Of a stretch of 64,000 bases of DNA, positions 62,224-64,000 are shown piece by piece (the stretch's first letter is position 1; every line of letters begins with the position of its first letter). This DNA comes from Bifidobacterium pseudolongum subsp. pseudolongum DSM 20099 (GTDB taxonomy: Bacteria > Actinomycetota > Actinomycetes > Actinomycetales > Bifidobacteriaceae), in contig NZ_JDTZ01000005.1 of NCBI RefSeq assembly GCF_000771225.1, forward strand, positions 186,001 through 250,000, in the 5' to 3' direction. The notes beneath the pieces were generated by a model. That model did no database searches and had not been told where the DNA came from. It saw only the letters and a program-made list of their open reading frames with translations. Position numbers and translations under genes: made by a program.

Positions 62224-63477
62224 GTGCAACCGATGACCCGTGACACGATCACACCGAAGGATTCATCGGAAGGCGGCGGGCCCAGACGCTCTCATGACCG
62301 GCTCATCACGCGCGACATCGCGCTCATCATGGCGGGCACGTTCTTCTACATGACGAGCAGCATGATGGGTACGCCAATCATCGCGGGCTTTTCGCAATCG
62401 CTCGGCGCGAACGGCGCGATCATGGGCTTCATCGCCGGCGCGCTCTCGCTCAGCTCGCTCGTGTGCCGCCCGATCGCGGGCAATCTTTCGGACCGCACGA
62501 GCAAACGGCGGCTCGCGATCCTCGGCGCATCACTCTTCCTCATCGCGAACCTGTGGTATTACTTCGTGCCGAACACCGGCTGGCTGCTGTGCGCGCGCAT
62601 CCTCAACGGCATCGGCTTCGCGTGCATCTCCGTGTGCATGTCCACGTGGCTGTCGATGCTGCTGCCGATTTCGCGCATGGGCGCCGGCATGGGCCTCTAC
62701 GGCACGATGAACGCCCTCGCGCAGGCGGTCGGCCCCGACCTCGGCATCCGCGCCTCGCGCGCGATCGGCTACCGGCACACGTTCCTCATCGCCGCCGGAC
62801 TCGCCGCGTGCATCATCGTGTGCGTCCTGCTGATCAAGGACGGCGGCGTGCCGGTGCGCGAGCGCCTGAGCGCGCATGCAGGCGGCGGCAGGCACCGCCT
62901 CCACCTCGACTCGCTTTTCGAGCCGAAGGTCATTCCGCTCGCGCTGATCTTCATGCTGTTCGCGATCCCGTACTTCGCGAACCAGTCGTTTATCGTCGAA
63001 TACGCGGCGGCGAAGCACGCGCACGTGATCGTCTCGCTGTTCTTCCCGTGCTATGCACTTACGCTGCTCGTCTCGCGCATCCTCCTGCGCAACTGGTTCG
63101 ACACGAAGAGCTTCCTGTTCTTCATGATCACGGGAACGGTATGCCAGGTACTCATGCTCGGTTCGCTCGCCGCGATGGCGAACAACTGGTTCATCGTGTT
63201 CGCGGGCATCGCGACGGTGGGCGCATACGGCATGATGAGCTCCATCACGCAGGCGAAGGCGGTCGTGATCGCGGGCAAGGCGCGCAGTGGCATGGCGAAC
63301 ACCACGTATTACGCGGGCATCGACCTTGGCATGTTCCTGGGGCCGCTCATCGGCGGTTTCCTGTACGGCGGACTGCCAATCAGCTGGTTCTACCCGGCCC
63401 TGCTCGTGACGATGCCGCTCGCATGGGCTGTCTACATCCCGTTCCACCGCATGCACGGCGCGCGCAAAGACATCTGA
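62224..63477 (+). CDS. MFS transporter
   Basis: A 417-residue integral membrane transporter with about twelve hydrophobic segments. The MFS loop 2-3 signature is GNLSDRTSKRRLAILG near residue 105. It is broadly like drug/metabolite exporters; substrate unknown. A GTG at 62224 is chosen as start because AAGGAAA is six bases upstream; the ATG at 62233 and earlier in-frame codons are alternatives. Confidence 0.85.
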   Translation: MQPMTRDTITPKDSSEGGGPRRSHDRLITRDIALIMAGTFFYMTSSMMGTPIIAGFSQSLGANGAIMGFIAGALSLSSLVCRPIAGNLSDRTSKRRLAILGASLFLIANLWYYFVPNTGWLLCARILNGIGFACISVCMSTWLSMLLPISRMGAGMGLYGTMNALAQAVGPDLGIRASRAIGYRHTFLIAAGLAACIIVCVLLIKDGGVPVRERLSAHAGGGRHRLHLDSLFEPKVIPLALIFMLFAIPYFANQSFIVEYAAAKHAHVIVSLFFPCYALTLLVSRILLRNWFDTKSFLFFMITGTVCQVLMLGSLAAMANNWFIVFAGIATVGAYGMMSSITQAKAVVIAGKARSGMANTTYYAGIDLGMFLGPLIGGFLYGGLPISWFYPALLVTMPLAWAVYIPFHRMHGARKDI

Positions 63478-63594
63478 CGAGACCAGTCGGCCGGCGCGAT
63501 GACAGCGTTGGCGAAAAGACCATCCACAAAATGAGTATGTGCTTGTGCGGGTGTTTTCGCTGTCTTTAGAATGATGCTGTTTTGTCCATTATGA

Positions 63595-64000
<406 letters not shown>

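Overview
The window reads as a Bifidobacterium chromosome segment. The evidence is high-GC coding with strong AAGGAG-type ribosome sites, a PEP carboxylase, an actinobacterial DUF3073 protein, a bacterial SCP-like protein, an araA/araD/araB cluster beside a GH51 arabinofuranosidase, and CUT2 sugar transport controlled by ROK and LacI repressors. The species cannot be fixed from the sequence alone; a B. animalis/pseudolongum-like member is only a guess.

Positions 1-30.5 kb are ordinary core and carbohydrate genes. They run glycogen phosphorylase (cut by the window edge), SCP-like protein, DUF3073, trpS, a ThrE-type exporter, ppc, a Fic AMP-transferase, an aldo/keto reductase, araA-araD-araB (minus) diverging from the arabinofuranosidase, an orphan single-domain sugar ATPase with a ROK repressor, a CUT2 sugar ABC transporter (lipoprotein, double ATPase, permease), a LacI regulator, carbonic anhydrase, an endonuclease-like gene bracketed by two repeats, a CBS/DUF21 membrane protein, Dps, and a membrane-anchored coiled-coil protein. 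Together they describe arabinose/xylose-type pentose uptake and catabolism, plus anaplerotic and stress functions.

Positions 30.5-53 kb are an accessory, visibly more AT-rich and decayed region. It opens with an alpha-amylase pseudogene (two in-frame UGA codons, a frameshift, and a C11 tract upstream). Next is an unrecognised cassette: a CoiA-like zinc protein, a 707-residue coiled-coil protein, a 194-residue protein and an AAA ATPase. A second copy of the amylase 3' tail lies just past this cassette. Then come a truncated DUF4065 antitoxin remnant, a DUF1287 lipoprotein, and a block that looks like a defence island: a three-gene zinc-ribbon/membrane operon, a GIY-YIG-DUF2075 helicase diverging from a MazG pyrophosphohydrolase, a TPR-membrane protein, a membrane coiled-coil protein and a PD-(D/E)XK-like protein. 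The block is followed by a GNAT acetyltransferase broken by UGA, an APH-type phosphotransferase, and a membrane-protein gene broken by a 10-bp tandem duplication.

Positions 53-64 kb return to core-like content: a small membrane protein with an XRE regulator, a short UvrA paralogue, a methyltransferase, an FMN reductase, a TipA-like MerR regulator, a YgjP-type metalloprotease, tRNA-Ile and tRNA-Ala, a SnoaL-like protein, mscL, an MFS transporter and the start of gdhA.

The most striking non-coding signal is a dispersed family of about 100-130 bp hairpin elements (seven copies: 26.6, 27.7, 33.2, 50.6, 53.2, 57.9 and 61.2 kb). Several of their inverted ends resemble TGTATCTGCG, and some share an inner GATACTC core. 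A separate pair of long hairpins lies at 9.0 and 11.6 kb, one with a perfect 43-bp stem.
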